Part shown: piece by piece, positions 52,974 to 63,854 of the stretch
Position numbering within the stretch: position 1 is the first letter of the stretch
Layout: every line of letters starts with the position of its first letter
Assembly: GCA_016869025.1 (NCBI GenBank)
Contig: VGFA01000013.1
Location: 1 to 64,000, forward strand
Origin: Armatimonadota bacterium
Lineage (GTDB): Bacteria > Sysuimicrobiota > Sysuimicrobiia > Sysuimicrobiales > Humicultoraceae
Reading direction: 5' to 3'
DNA length: 64,000 nucleotides
Position numbers and translations under genes: made by a program
Notes under the pieces: generated by a model
Told to the model about the DNA's origin: nothing
The model's database searches: none
The model's input: the letters and a program-made list of their open reading frames with translations, nothing else

Positions 52974-52981
52974 GGTGGCTG

Positions 52982-53563
52982 ATGCCGGCGATTCGGATTC
53001 TTGCCTTTGCCGACCTCCACGGGCGGATGGAACGCGTCACCCGCGTTCGCGCGCTGGTATCTGCGCACACCCCTGATGTCGTGGTGTTGTCAGGCGACCT
53101 CACTCACGGTGATCAGGGGGCTGAGGTACTCGCCCTGCTCCACACCCTTCCGGTGCCGGTTCTGGCCGTACCCGGCAACATGGACGGCCCGGGTGCGGTG
53201 GACGAGGTCACGCGTCACGGCCGACTCGCCGGTGAGGAACCCGCGGTCATCGCGGGCCTCTCCTTCGGAGGGCCGAACGTGCGGACCGCCTGCGACGTGC
53301 TGGTTACGCACGAACCTCCGCTCGGCACCCTCGATCTGACCTTCCTGCGCACGCGCGCCGGATCGCGCAGCGTGCTGGAGCTGCTGACGCGATGCCGCCC
53401 ACGCGTGCTGGTATGCGGGCACATCCACGAAGCACCCGGGGTCGCGCGCCTGGAGGAAACGCTGGTCGTCAACTGCTCGATGGGCAACGGCAGGAACGCG
53501 GGGGCATGGATCGAGCTCTCCGCGGAGGGCGCGGACGCCAGGCTCCTCGGCGACACAGCGTAG
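52982..53563 (+). CDS. Metallophosphoesterase (calcineurin-like, YfcE/MJ0936-type)
   Basis: Calcineurin-like phosphoesterase of 193 residues with all the metal motifs: DLHG (residues 11-14), GDLTHGD, GNMDG (replacing GNHD, as in several YfcE-like enzymes), VTHEPP and CGHIHEAPG. It acts on small phosphodiesters or phosphomonoesters with Mn or similar metals. ATG at 52982 lacks a ribosome-binding site. It is a single gene divergent from the radical SAM operon and convergent with the zinc-ribbon gene, sharing a bidirectional hairpin. Confidence 0.85.
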   Translation: MPAIRILAFADLHGRMERVTRVRALVSAHTPDVVVLSGDLTHGDQGAEVLALLHTLPVPVLAVPGNMDGPGAVDEVTRHGRLAGEEPAVIAGLSFGGPNVRTACDVLVTHEPPLGTLDLTFLRTRAGSRSVLELLTRCRPRVLVCGHIHEAPGVARLEETLVVNCSMGNGRNAGAWIELSAEGADARLLGDTA

Positions 53564-53591
53564 CCGGCGCTTTCAGGCGCGCTACTGTGTC
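53552..53591. terminator. Bidirectional hairpin between phosphoesterase and zinc-ribbon genes
   Basis: GACACA pairs with TGTGTC, GTAG with CTAC and GCGC with GCGC, making an extended imperfect stem across both convergent stop codons. The placement between convergent genes suits a two-way terminator. No strong T-run is visible. Confidence 0.42.
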
Positions 53592-54232
53592 TTCGTGCCG
53601 CACTCGGCGCAGAACTTCGCCCCTGGAGCAAGCTTGGCCCCGCACTCCGTGCAGTGGGCTTCGGCCTGGATCTTTGCGCCGCACTCCGGGCAGAACTTCA
53701 CCTTCTTGGCCAGCGGGGCGTTGCAGCTCGGACACGTGGCGCGCGCGCCTTCTCGCCAGCTCTGCTCCTTGAGCATCGAGCGGTCCTCTTCGGCCATCTT
53801 GGAGTGGGCCCAGATCTCCTCCACGGTGCGGCTTGACTGCGCCGCGGCCATCTCCACTCCCAGGTCCGGCGCGCACTCCTTGCAGAGGCCCTTCGCCACG
53901 CTCCAGCAGTTCTTCCGGCACACCCACGTCGAACAGCGCGGGCACTGGATGAACTCCGGCCGTAGCTCCGCCATGGCTTCCTTGAAGGCCGCGTCATGCG
54001 CCTTCTCCCAGCTCGCCGACCGCACGCGCTCGGAAAGATCAGCGGCCCTGCCGAAGATCCCCCCGAAGAGGCTGCTGGCGGCGTCCATCGCACCGGTAAC
54101 CGTGCCGGTGATGGAAGGCCGGAATGGTGTGCGAAAGCCGGTTCCGCACCGGTTGCAGGCGACCTCGAACTGAAAGCCCTGATTTGTGCTCAGATCCGAG
54201 TAGTTGCTGGTGAACTCGATCTTCTCGCTCAT
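53582..54232 (-). CDS. Multi-zinc-ribbon protein
   Basis: Protein of 216 residues with zinc-binding cysteine pairs at both ends. The N-terminal pair is CNRC (26-29). A middle cluster contains CPRC, CRKNC and CKEC. The last 55 residues form double zinc ribbons (CPSC, CPEC, CTEC, CAEC). A helical region with Ala/Glu-rich segments separates them. Double zinc ribbons are typically protein-interaction or RNA-binding modules. ATG at 54232 has GGAGGG upstream. It lies 91 bases downstream of the HATPase-DUF4325 gene and may share its promoter; function is unknown. Confidence 0.8.
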   Translation of the reverse strand: MSEKIEFTSNYSDLSTNQGFQFEVACNRCGTGFRTPFRPSITGTVTGAMDAASSLFGGIFGRAADLSERVRSASWEKAHDAAFKEAMAELRPEFIQCPRCSTWVCRKNCWSVAKGLCKECAPDLGVEMAAAQSSRTVEEIWAHSKMAEEDRSMLKEQSWREGARATCPSCNAPLAKKVKFCPECGAKIQAEAHCTECGAKLAPGAKFCAECGTKTQ

Positions 54233-54323
54233 GTCGTCGCCCTCCGTCCTGAGGTTTCGGGGCCTGGGGCCTGCCCTCCTACGCGCTCGCCAGAACCAGC
54301 GCGCATCAGGCCGAGGCCTACCA

Positions 54324-55352
54324 TCATCCGGAGCGGGCTCTGCTGACCATGAATCTCACGGCATCGTTCATGTTGGCCGGGATGATGGCGGTTTCGGGGT
54401 GGTGCCCTGGGAATACCCTAAACACTTCGTCCACAAACGCCTGACCGACGATCTCAACACCGCTGAAGTCCAGGGTCACGGCCCTGAACTTCTCCAGCCC
54501 TGCAAGCAGTCGCCTGGCCTGCGAACGGGAGATATAGATGGTCCGGTGTGCGTATAGCCGCACCTGGATCTCGCTCCTATCAAACGCGGGCTCCTCCAGG
54601 TCCGTCACGTACTTCTTGAAGATGTCGTCCAGCCGGCGGGCGGACCGCTCGGCGATCTCAAAGGTCACCCTGGTCCCCCGCTTCGACGGTCTGCGCTCTC
54701 CCACGAAGGTGTCGCCCACCACGTTGTCCACCCTCAGCTTGTAGTTGAAGCTCTCCAGGGAGAAGACGTCTGCGACCTTGGAGGTGAAGAAGATGCCCTC
54801 ACCCGAGTGGGCTGCGGGGGTAGTGGTCGTCTTGCCCTTCAGGATGTCCTGGATGGCCTCCAGCTCGGAGTTGAGGTTGCGCTGCCGCATCACGTTTCGG
54901 AACGCACCCACGCCGAAGTCGTTGACCACGAACGCCAGCACGCCACCGACGCGGGTGATCTCGACCTCGACGGCGCGAGACCCGGAGTGCTCGATCGCGT
55001 TGTTCAGCATCTCGCAGAAGGCGTAGGCAAGTATGCCCGAAACATTCTGCCTCAGCTGCCCCAGGAACGGAGCCCTGCGCCGCAGGCCGTCAAGGACCTC
55101 CTCCTCGCGGAGGGATTCGTTGCGCAGCCGCCTTCTGACCGCAACTCCCAGGGTCGAGCTGTGGCGCGGGAGCGCGTAGAAGGCGCCCCGGGTCGAGCCT
55201 CCTTTGATGAGGCGGCCCTCCCTGACCAGGCGATTGATGGTGGCGCTGACATGCTGGCGGGATGCCCGGCCGCGCAGGGCGCGGATTACGTCGGCGGTCC
55301 TGAACGCCTGGCGCCTGGAAGCGGTGTCAAGGATGATGTCCCTGAGTGCCAT
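54324..55352 (-). CDS. HATPase-DUF4325 regulator with N-terminal winged-helix
   Basis: Protein of 342 residues in three parts. Residues 1-75 look like a winged helix-turn-helix (SRQHVSATINRLVREGRLIKGG). Residues about 105-250 are a GHKL ATPase of the anti-sigma/histidine-kinase fold, with N-box EMLNNAIEHS, VNDFGVGAF and HSGEGIFFTSKVAD. Residues about 270-340 match DUF4325, a STAS-like domain (VTLDFSGVEIVGQAFVDEVFRVF). The kinase dimerisation His domain is absent, so phosphotransfer may be lacking. ATG at 55352 has AGGAG 5 bases upstream. A strong promoter overlapped by five GACAAT elements precedes it; autoregulation is likely. Confidence 0.8.
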   Translation of the reverse strand: MALRDIILDTASRRQAFRTADVIRALRGRASRQHVSATINRLVREGRLIKGGSTRGAFYALPRHSSTLGVAVRRRLRNESLREEEVLDGLRRRAPFLGQLRQNVSGILAYAFCEMLNNAIEHSGSRAVEVEITRVGGVLAFVVNDFGVGAFRNVMRQRNLNSELEAIQDILKGKTTTTPAAHSGEGIFFTSKVADVFSLESFNYKLRVDNVVGDTFVGERRPSKRGTRVTFEIAERSARRLDDIFKKYVTDLEEPAFDRSEIQVRLYAHRTIYISRSQARRLLAGLEKFRAVTLDFSGVEIVGQAFVDEVFRVFPGHHPETAIIPANMNDAVRFMVSRARSG

Positions 55353-55423
55353 CGGTGCTCCTGCTGCGCCGCAGCCCCGGCCGGATGTCACAGGCACTGC
55401 GGCCGCCGGCCCCGCCTGTGCTA

Positions 55424-55495
55424 ATTGTCCTATTGAAGATACTGATTGTCGCGTGGATTGTCAACTGCGAAAGACTAATTGTCTGGCGTATTGTC
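55424..55495 (-). repeat. Five GACAAT elements with alternating 21/12-base spacing
   Basis: On the minus strand GACAAT occurs at 55490-55495, 55478-55483, 55457-55462, 55445-55450 and 55424-55429. Start-to-start distances alternate 12, 21, 12, 21 bases. Two copies lie within the last codons of the AOR gene, one overlaps the -35 box, one lies in the spacer and one near the expected transcription start. The spacing suggests paired binding sites for a multimeric regulator. Confidence 0.6.
55436..55464 (-). promoter_or_regulatory. Sigma-70-type promoter of the HATPase-DUF4325 gene
   Basis: TTGACA (55459-55464) and TATCTT (55436-55441) are exactly 17 bases apart on the minus strand. Transcription should begin near 55429, giving a leader of about 75 bases. 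GACAAT elements overlap the -35 box and lie in the spacer, so a protein bound there would block initiation. Confidence 0.65.
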
Positions 55496-57373
55496 GCAAG
55501 CCGCCCAGCCGATCCCCAGCTCCATCATCTTGCCGCGGGTGGGCACGCCTGTTTCCTCATCCCAACCCATCATAGCGTAGAAGGTGCGGACTGCGTGGCT
55601 GAGCTTCTCAGGGTCAATGCCGCCGTTCTTCAAGGCGCCCGCGCGGGTGGGGCCGAACATCCGTTTGGGCAGGTTGTCCTGGGCCGAGGTGATCCCCTCA
55701 CGGATGTTGAAGGCGCGGCCCAGTGTGGCGACCCGCTCACCCAGCCTCACTGCCTCGTACGTGGTGTACGACCAGCCGGTTGTGGCGCGCACTATCTCCA
55801 CCAGCTCGTCAATGCTCCACGGCACGAACTGGCAACAGACAACCGAATCGAGGAATAGGTTCCAAAGGTGAGACGCCTTCTGCGATGCGACCTTCTCATC
55901 CGACAGGTCGTTGGCAGGCAGGGGCCGTATGGCTCCCATGCCCCGCAGGTGCTCAAACGCGGGCGAGTTCATGGTGTAGCCGGTATCGTGCATGCCGGAG
56001 CAGTGATCGGCCCCTTGCGCCCCCACGGCATAGATGAGGCCCAGACCCTGCTTGACGCGCGGCTCGTGCATGGGGATCTCCAGACCCTTGACGTGCATGG
56101 CGAACGCGCCGGCAGCCGGTCCCAGATTCTCGGCCGCCCGCTTCGTGCCCTCGGCCAGAAGACCGCCCACGCCCCTGCGATGGGTTATCATCTCCACCAT
56201 TTGCAGCATCGCCTCGGCGCTGCCGAACTTGAGCTCGATGCCGTTGGTATCACGGGGCGTGAGAATCCCGTTCTCAAAGCACTCCATGGCGAAACCGATC
56301 GAGACGCCCAGAGATATGGAGTCCATGCCGTACAGGTTGGCCAGTTCGTTGGCCTTGGTGATTGAGGCCAGGTCGTCCACACCGCACAGGGGCCCCAGGG
56401 CTACCAGGGACTCGTACTCAGGCCCGCCGCTGCGGCGGTCAACGTTCCAGGGCTCGCCGATCTCCACCACCTTCTTGCAGCGGACCGCGCAGGCGGCGCA
56501 TGCTTCCATGCCAACACCATAGGTATCGAGGACGGCGTTGGCCGTGACCTTGGCGGTGCCATCGAAGGAGTTGACGCCGAAGTTGTAGGAGGGCATGTTG
56601 CCGATCTCGTTGCTCGCCAGCATCATGGCAGAGCCGCCGGTGCCCCACGAGTGGAGGTTCTTGGCGAACCCAAGGGGGTTGTCGGCGAAGCCCTTGTTCA
56701 TCATGGTGGTCAACTGGCGGATTCTGGCCGGATCGGCCACCTCAGGATTCCAGCGGCCGGCCGCGGCGATGGCCTTCAGGTTCTTGGAGCCCATGACCGC
56801 GCCCAGTCCTCCGCGGCCCACGGCGTCTTTGAGGTCGTTCATGATGCAGGCGAAACGAACCAGGTTCTCGCCCGCGGGGCCGATGGCGGCGGTGCGGATT
56901 GTCTTCTCCCCCAGCTCGGAGGCTATGGCATCCTGGGTTTCCAGGACCGTCTTACCCCACAGGTACGAGGCGTCCCGGATCTCTGCCTTCTGGTCTGTCA
57001 CCAGAAGGTAGACGGGCCGATCGGCTTTGCCCTCCACGATGACGGCGTCGTAGCCAGCCTTCTTGAGGGCCATGGGGAAGAACCCCCCGCCCTCGCTCTT
57101 GGAGTAGCCGCCTGTGAGGGGCGATTTGGCGCCCACGCAGTTGCGGGTGGCGCCCGGCATGGCCAGTCCGGTCATCGGGCCAAGGGCGAAGACCAGCTTG
57201 TTCTGGGGGTCGAAGGCATCAATGCCCCGGGGCACCTCCTTGAGCAGGTAGTAAGAGACGAAGCCGGCGCCTCCCAGGTAGGTGCGGTAGAACTCCTCGT
57301 CGGGTTGATCCACCTGAATCGTTCTGGAGGTCAGGTCCACCCTGAGGATCTTGCCGGCAACCCCGCGCATCAT
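55475..57373 (-). CDS. Aldehyde:ferredoxin oxidoreductase family protein (tungsten-type)
   Basis: AOR-family enzyme of 632 residues, full length. The N-terminal GKILRVDLTSRTI and YLGGAGFVSYYLL, then ARNCVGAKSPLTGGYSKSEGGG-type pterin-binding region are typical. The 4Fe-4S ligands CAACAVRC are near residues 290-297, with a candidate fourth Cys in SVVCCQF. AOR proteins carry a tungsten-bispyranopterin cofactor next to the cluster and oxidise aldehydes with ferredoxin, usually in low-oxygen conditions. ATG at 57373 or 57370 follows GGGAGG. A MoaD-like gene lies 25 bases upstream. Many AOR paralogues have unknown substrates, and that applies here. Confidence 0.87.
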   Translation of the reverse strand: MMRGVAGKILRVDLTSRTIQVDQPDEEFYRTYLGGAGFVSYYLLKEVPRGIDAFDPQNKLVFALGPMTGLAMPGATRNCVGAKSPLTGGYSKSEGGGFFPMALKKAGYDAVIVEGKADRPVYLLVTDQKAEIRDASYLWGKTVLETQDAIASELGEKTIRTAAIGPAGENLVRFACIMNDLKDAVGRGGLGAVMGSKNLKAIAAAGRWNPEVADPARIRQLTTMMNKGFADNPLGFAKNLHSWGTGGSAMMLASNEIGNMPSYNFGVNSFDGTAKVTANAVLDTYGVGMEACAACAVRCKKVVEIGEPWNVDRRSGGPEYESLVALGPLCGVDDLASITKANELANLYGMDSISLGVSIGFAMECFENGILTPRDTNGIELKFGSAEAMLQMVEMITHRRGVGGLLAEGTKRAAENLGPAAGAFAMHVKGLEIPMHEPRVKQGLGLIYAVGAQGADHCSGMHDTGYTMNSPAFEHLRGMGAIRPLPANDLSDEKVASQKASHLWNLFLDSVVCCQFVPWSIDELVEIVRATTGWSYTTYEAVRLGERVATLGRAFNIREGITSAQDNLPKRMFGPTRAGALKNGGIDPEKLSHAVRTFYAMMGWDEETGVPTRGKMMELGIGWAACDNTPDN

Positions 57374-57398
57374 CGTAGCCTCCCTGGCTTGTTGGCAA

Positions 57399-57644
57399 TC
57401 AGGCCTGCTGACAGCCCCCTGCGATGGGGGCGAACACCAGAAGGGAGTCCCCTTCCTTGAGCTGGTATTCAGCGTACACGAGCTGGCCCGCGATGCTGGC
57501 GTTCCACAGTTCTTCGTCCGGGACGCCCGCGGCCCGAAGGGCATCGGCGACGGTGCTGCCGGGGCGCAGCTCAAGCGTTGCGGAGCGCTGGCCCCTGGGC
57601 AGGCGATTGCGGAGCGGGCTCATAACCTCGATCGTGATCCGCAT
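57399..57644 (-). CDS. MoaD/ThiS-like sulfur carrier with a 4-residue tail after Gly-Gly
   Basis: Ubiquitin-fold protein of 81 residues with the expected MoaD/ThiS pattern (LELRPGSTVADALRAAG, LKEGDSLLVFAPIAGG). In functional carriers the terminal Gly-Gly is adenylated and thiocarboxylated; here Gly 76-Gly 77 is followed by CQQA, so the tail would have to be removed first. It lies 25 bases upstream of the AOR gene and is presumably for its molybdopterin/tungstopterin cofactor or for a sulfur transfer to the enzyme. ATG at 57644, weak ribosome-binding site. Confidence 0.8.
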   Translation of the reverse strand: MRITIEVMSPLRNRLPRGQRSATLELRPGSTVADALRAAGVPDEELWNASIAGQLVYAEYQLKEGDSLLVFAPIAGGCQQA

Positions 57645-57770
57645 GGCCTGGAAAGGAACCGCTGGCTGGACTCTTCGACCCCAGAGGCCGGAATCCCCTC
57701 GTGGCCGCGACCTCAGGGGAGCGGAGCTCCGCGCTGCCGAGCCTACATCACGTACGCATTCCGGAGGTGT

Positions 57771-58709
57771 GTGTCGTTGCGGATCACGCAGATCGAGATC
57801 TACGGGTACGACCTGCACTATGTCCACGGCGACTACGTGATGTCCGGCGGCCGCGTTGTGCGGGCGCTGCCGTCTACCGTGGTGAAGGTGACAACCGACC
57901 AGGGGATCGCCGGCTGGAGCGAGGTCTGCCCGCTAGGCCAGACCTACCTGCCCGGGTTCTCGGGAGGCGCCCGGGCGGCGCTGCGCGGGCACGCGTATGC
58001 CAAGAGCCCGGTGGACGTGGCCTGCTGGGATGTCCTGGGCAAGGCCACAGGGCTGCCGGTTGCCACGTTGTTAGGAGGCCAGCGGCAGGACAGGTACCCG
58101 CTGTACGTGGCGGTCCCGCTCGGAAACGTCCAGGAGATGGCCGCGTTCGTCCAGGCACACCGCGCCGAGGACATCCACCGATTCCAGTTGAAGATCGGCG
58201 GCGATCCGCATCAGGACGCGGCCCGTCTGCTCGACCCGCTCCCGCGCGTGTATCTGGAACAACCGTGTCCCACGCTGGAGGAATGTGTCGCGGTCCGCAA
58301 GGTGACGACGTTGCCGATGATCTACGACGAGATCGTCACGGATGTGCCGTCGCTGCTGGCCGCCGTGCAGCAGGGCGGCGCTGGAGGCATCAATCTCAAG
58401 ATCAGCAGGGTCGGCGGTCTGACCAAGGCGCGTTTGATTCGCGACCTGTGCGAAGCGCTCGGCGTGTCGCTGACAATCGAAGACACCTGGGGCGGCGACC
58501 TGGTCACCGCGGCGGTGAGCCACCTCGCGGCGAGTGTGCGGCCGGAGGCCCTGTTCACCGTGTCGTTCATGAATGATTGGACAAAGGAGCACATCGCGGG
58601 CTACCGGCCGCGCTCCAGAGACGGCTGGGGCGGGCCCACATCGGGTCCAGGCCTCGGCGTCGAGGTGGACATCCGGACTCTCGGCGAACCCCTGTATGTG
58701 GCGCGCTAG
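57771..58709 (+). pseudogene. Internally deleted enolase-superfamily (3-hydroxyproline dehydratase-like) gene
   Basis: Frame of about 312 residues clearly related to mandelate racemase/muconate lactonizing enzymes of the cis-3-hydroxy-L-proline dehydratase type (YDLHYVHGDYVMSGG, RFQLKIGGDP, YLEQPCPT, NLKISRVGGLTKARL, GDLVTAAVSHLA). The family is normally about 365 residues. Two in-frame segments seem missing: about 27 residues after GGARAALR, and about 35 after DPHQDA, where the DAN metal-ligand strand should be. The remaining Glu in YLEQP, the acidic pair in YDE and the Lys in LKIS are intact. With a metal-ligand Asp absent, activity is doubtful. GTG at 57771 or TTG at 57777. It could be a pseudogene or a collapse in assembly. 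Confidence 0.6.
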
Positions 58710-58751
58710 AAGGCGAAGCGGGGTGGTCACCCGCTGCGGCAGGCCGGCAGC

Positions 58752-59846
58752 CTACCGCGTCACGGCGGGTCCACTCTGGATCAGCGCCTTGGCCTCTGCA
58801 ACTGTGAGGCCGGCAACTCCCAGCCGATGGAGATCGCGGCCCTCCCTCCAGAAGTCGCGCCGGCACAAGGCACCGCACACGTCAACCAGACCCGCCGTCA
58901 CCCGCACGTCTACCCCGGCCAACCGACCGAGCGACGCGATGGGCACGAGACCCGTGGGCACATCTTCCAAGACGTAGCGGGTATCCAGCGAGCGCGGGGC
59001 GGCGATGCCCGCGTAGGCCGGATTGCCGAGGATCCGGTCGTAGAGCGTGACGCCGCTGACGCCCTCGTAACTTCGCTTCAGCCACTCGGCGGCCGAGATG
59101 GCGCTCACATCGTACGCCCGCGCCACGGCGAGCCGCTCCTCGTCGATCGCCTCCAGGAAACGCGCCACGGCCGGCGTCATGTCGCGATAGAATTCGAACG
59201 GCACGCCGGACTCGATGCGCGCCACGCTCAGCACGACCGTGCCGGGGTGGAACACGGCCCCCATGTTGTCCAAACCGGTCTCTAGCACGTCCCGGGCTGC
59301 GACGAACTGCGGGTACAGAGGACGCAGAACTTCCAGGACCCGCGGTGTATCGCTCGCGGGCAGCGCGGCCAGCGGCACCTGGCGCTTGATGCTGTTCACC
59401 CGGACGCGGGCCGGACCCGAAATCCGGCAGGCGAACAGTAGGGTCTGGGCCTCCGACACCACGACCCGGCCCTCCACACCGTGGCTCGCCAGCACCTGGC
59501 GGAATTCCAGCGCACCCCCGGTGCGCCCCGGATTGAGGACGATGACCTGCCCGTCGCGAAGGTAGGGGCTGCACTCCTCAGCCATGAAGGCGTGGGCCGT
59601 AGCCGGCACCACCACCAGGATGATGTCGGCCTCGGCTACAACCGGCGCAATGTCCGTCGTCACCAGCTCCAGCCGCCCAAACCCGTCAATGGCGCCCTCC
59701 AGCCGCACGCCGCCCGCTGCCTGGAGATCAACGATCTCATGGGCGAACTTGTTGTAGAGGCGAACCGGAAAGCCACGCCGCGCCAGATCACCGGCAAAGG
59801 CGTGCCCGCCGTTGCCCGCCCCCAGGACAGCCACTTTGGGCTTCAT
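58752..59846 (-). CDS. NAD/NADP octopine/nopaline dehydrogenase-family protein
   Basis: Protein of 364 residues with an N-terminal Rossmann domain (VAVLGAGNGGHAFAGDLARRG) and a C-terminal octopine-dehydrogenase-type helical domain with LDNMGAVFHPGTVVL, the conserved His-containing active-site segment. Members reduce an imine formed between an amino acid and a keto acid, or act on related beta-hydroxy acids. ATG at 59846 is 5 bases downstream of the stop of the large cobalamin-mutase fusion, so the two are in one operon. Linkage to a mutase of amino-acid type suggests amino-acid metabolism. Confidence 0.85.
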   Translation of the reverse strand: MKPKVAVLGAGNGGHAFAGDLARRGFPVRLYNKFAHEIVDLQAAGGVRLEGAIDGFGRLELVTTDIAPVVAEADIILVVVPATAHAFMAEECSPYLRDGQVIVLNPGRTGGALEFRQVLASHGVEGRVVVSEAQTLLFACRISGPARVRVNSIKRQVPLAALPASDTPRVLEVLRPLYPQFVAARDVLETGLDNMGAVFHPGTVVLSVARIESGVPFEFYRDMTPAVARFLEAIDEERLAVARAYDVSAISAAEWLKRSYEGVSGVTLYDRILGNPAYAGIAAPRSLDTRYVLEDVPTGLVPIASLGRLAGVDVRVTAGLVDVCGALCRRDFWREGRDLHRLGVAGLTVAEAKALIQSGPAVTR

Positions 59847-59851
59847 GGTCG

Positions 59852-63523
<3,672 letters not shown>

Positions 63524-63576
63524 TAGTCCCTCTCCCTACATCGAATACGCGCACCTGGCAACCCTTCGGCGCACTG

Positions 63577-63596
63577 GTAATGACCAGTAATGACCA
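63577..63596. repeat. Two tandem 10-base repeats upstream of the mutase fusion
   Basis: GTAATGACCA occurs twice with no spacer, 54-73 bases upstream of the mutase fusion start. The first copy also forms the small palindrome CTGGT-N4-ACCAG with flanking bases. One-helical-turn periodicity in a divergent intergenic region suggests an operator. Confidence 0.42.
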
Positions 63597-63737
63597 ATAC
63601 CATCCAAGAGGCCGGGATTCCTGCTGGCCCCGGAGCCAACAGGATGTCTCCGCCTCCCCCGAGAATGGGTACTGAACTTGTAAGGAAGACAGCCACCACC
63701 GCAGGTGCCAGGTGACGTCTTACTCCGGAGGAATCAC
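63597..63737. other. Intergenic region between mutase fusion and distal plus-strand frames
   Basis: I see no convincing protein gene on either strand here. A minus-strand frame at 63523-63759 (78 codons) has no homology and an atypical composition. The segment probably holds divergent promoter elements, but no clear -10/-35 pair was found. Confidence 0.3.
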
Positions 63738-63854
63738 TTGGCAAAGCCACACTCTCCATTACAGAAGCAGCCTCCCCTGCACGTCGCCGGGCAGTCAGGC
63801 GATGACGAGATCAAGCGACTGGTTGTGGACGAGGCGCAGCGGCACCAGACATGA
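63738..63854 (+). CDS. Possible small protein of 38 residues
   Basis: A TTG at 63738 has GGAGG 6 bases upstream and opens a hydrophilic 38-codon frame (KRLVVDEAQRHQT at the C-terminus). Its TGA is followed directly by the GTG of the next frame. The opposite strand here also has an open frame encoding a cysteine cluster (CRGGCFCNGECG), so the coding strand is uncertain. No homology recognised. Confidence 0.3.
   Translation: MAKPHSPLQKQPPLHVAGQSGDDEIKRLVVDEAQRHQT

Noticed and set aside
55424-55495. CRISPR-like array
   Set aside because: The repeated unit is only 6 bases, spacing is 12/21 bases, and it overlaps a promoter and the end of a gene; there are no long repeats, spacers or cas genes.
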